Of a DNA stretch of 5,831 nt, positions 5,811 to 5,831 are shown piece by piece. The notes under the pieces were generated by a model. That model saw nothing but the letters and a program-made list of their open reading frames with translations, was not told the DNA's origin and did not search any database. This DNA comes from a bacterium (GTDB lineage Bacteria > Vulcanimicrobiota > Xenobia > RGZZ01). The stretch is from NCBI GenBank assembly GCA_021782195.1, contig JAJXVI010000176.1:1-5831 (forward strand), read 5' to 3'. How positions within the stretch are numbered: the first letter of the stretch is position 1; the number at the start of each line of letters is the position of its first letter. The translations under genes were made by a program, and so were the position numbers.

Positions 5811-5817
5811 CTCCTCC
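5811..5817 (-). promoter_or_regulatory. Purine-rich GGAGGAG misplaced for the hemerythrin gene
   Basis: A near-perfect Shine-Dalgarno sequence on the minus strand, 29 bases before the ATG at 5781. No ATG, GTG or TTG follows at normal distance in the hemerythrin frame. It may serve an upstream gene's end or be chance. Confidence 0.3.
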
Positions 5818-5831
5818 CGAAGCGTCGCTAC

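Overview
The window is GC-rich DNA from a bacterium. The lipoprotein signal peptide, Shine-Dalgarno sequences and KdpE-like two-component regulator are bacterial, and the pairing of an outer-surface type lipoprotein with remnants of an Ig-like repeat protein, a Ser/Thr kinase and an IS91-type transposase suggests a Gram-negative, environmental, large-genome lineage. I cannot name the phylum. No rRNA, tRNA, CRISPR array or intact mobile element is visible. Three genes look intact, all on the minus strand: an OmpR/KdpE-type response regulator (851-1543), a secreted lipoprotein with a short collagen-like stretch and a seven-repeat beta-propeller (3013-4806), and a hemerythrin HHE-domain protein (5158-5781).

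Layout from left to right. Positions 1-850 hold no convincing gene, only weak ORFs, one inverted repeat and a possible trace of a membrane-protein N-terminus. The response regulator follows, with a strong GGAGG and a GTG start, and a perfect 9-bp inverted repeat just upstream of it. From about 1743 to 2680 is a graveyard of three gene remnants. The first is the end of a secreted Ig-like repeat protein on the plus strand, broken by frameshifts. The second is the C-terminal tail of a Ser/Thr protein kinase on the minus strand; the two stop codons converge with 3 bases between them. The third is the C-terminal part of an IS91-type transposase on the plus strand, with one frameshift and one in-frame stop. 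A G-rich, repetitive gap (2683-3012) with a strong GC hairpin leads to the lipoprotein gene. A gap of about 340 bases separates that from the hemerythrin gene.

The three intact genes do not form an obvious pathway. The regulator has no sensor kinase or kdpFABC genes beside it here. The lipoprotein and the hemerythrin protein share a strand but are too far apart to be clearly one operon. This is a low-density accessory region shaped by transposition and gene decay. I found no convincing new multi-gene system; the points most worth checking are the collagen-like/propeller lipoprotein, the palindrome upstream of the orphan regulator, and the remnant cluster.
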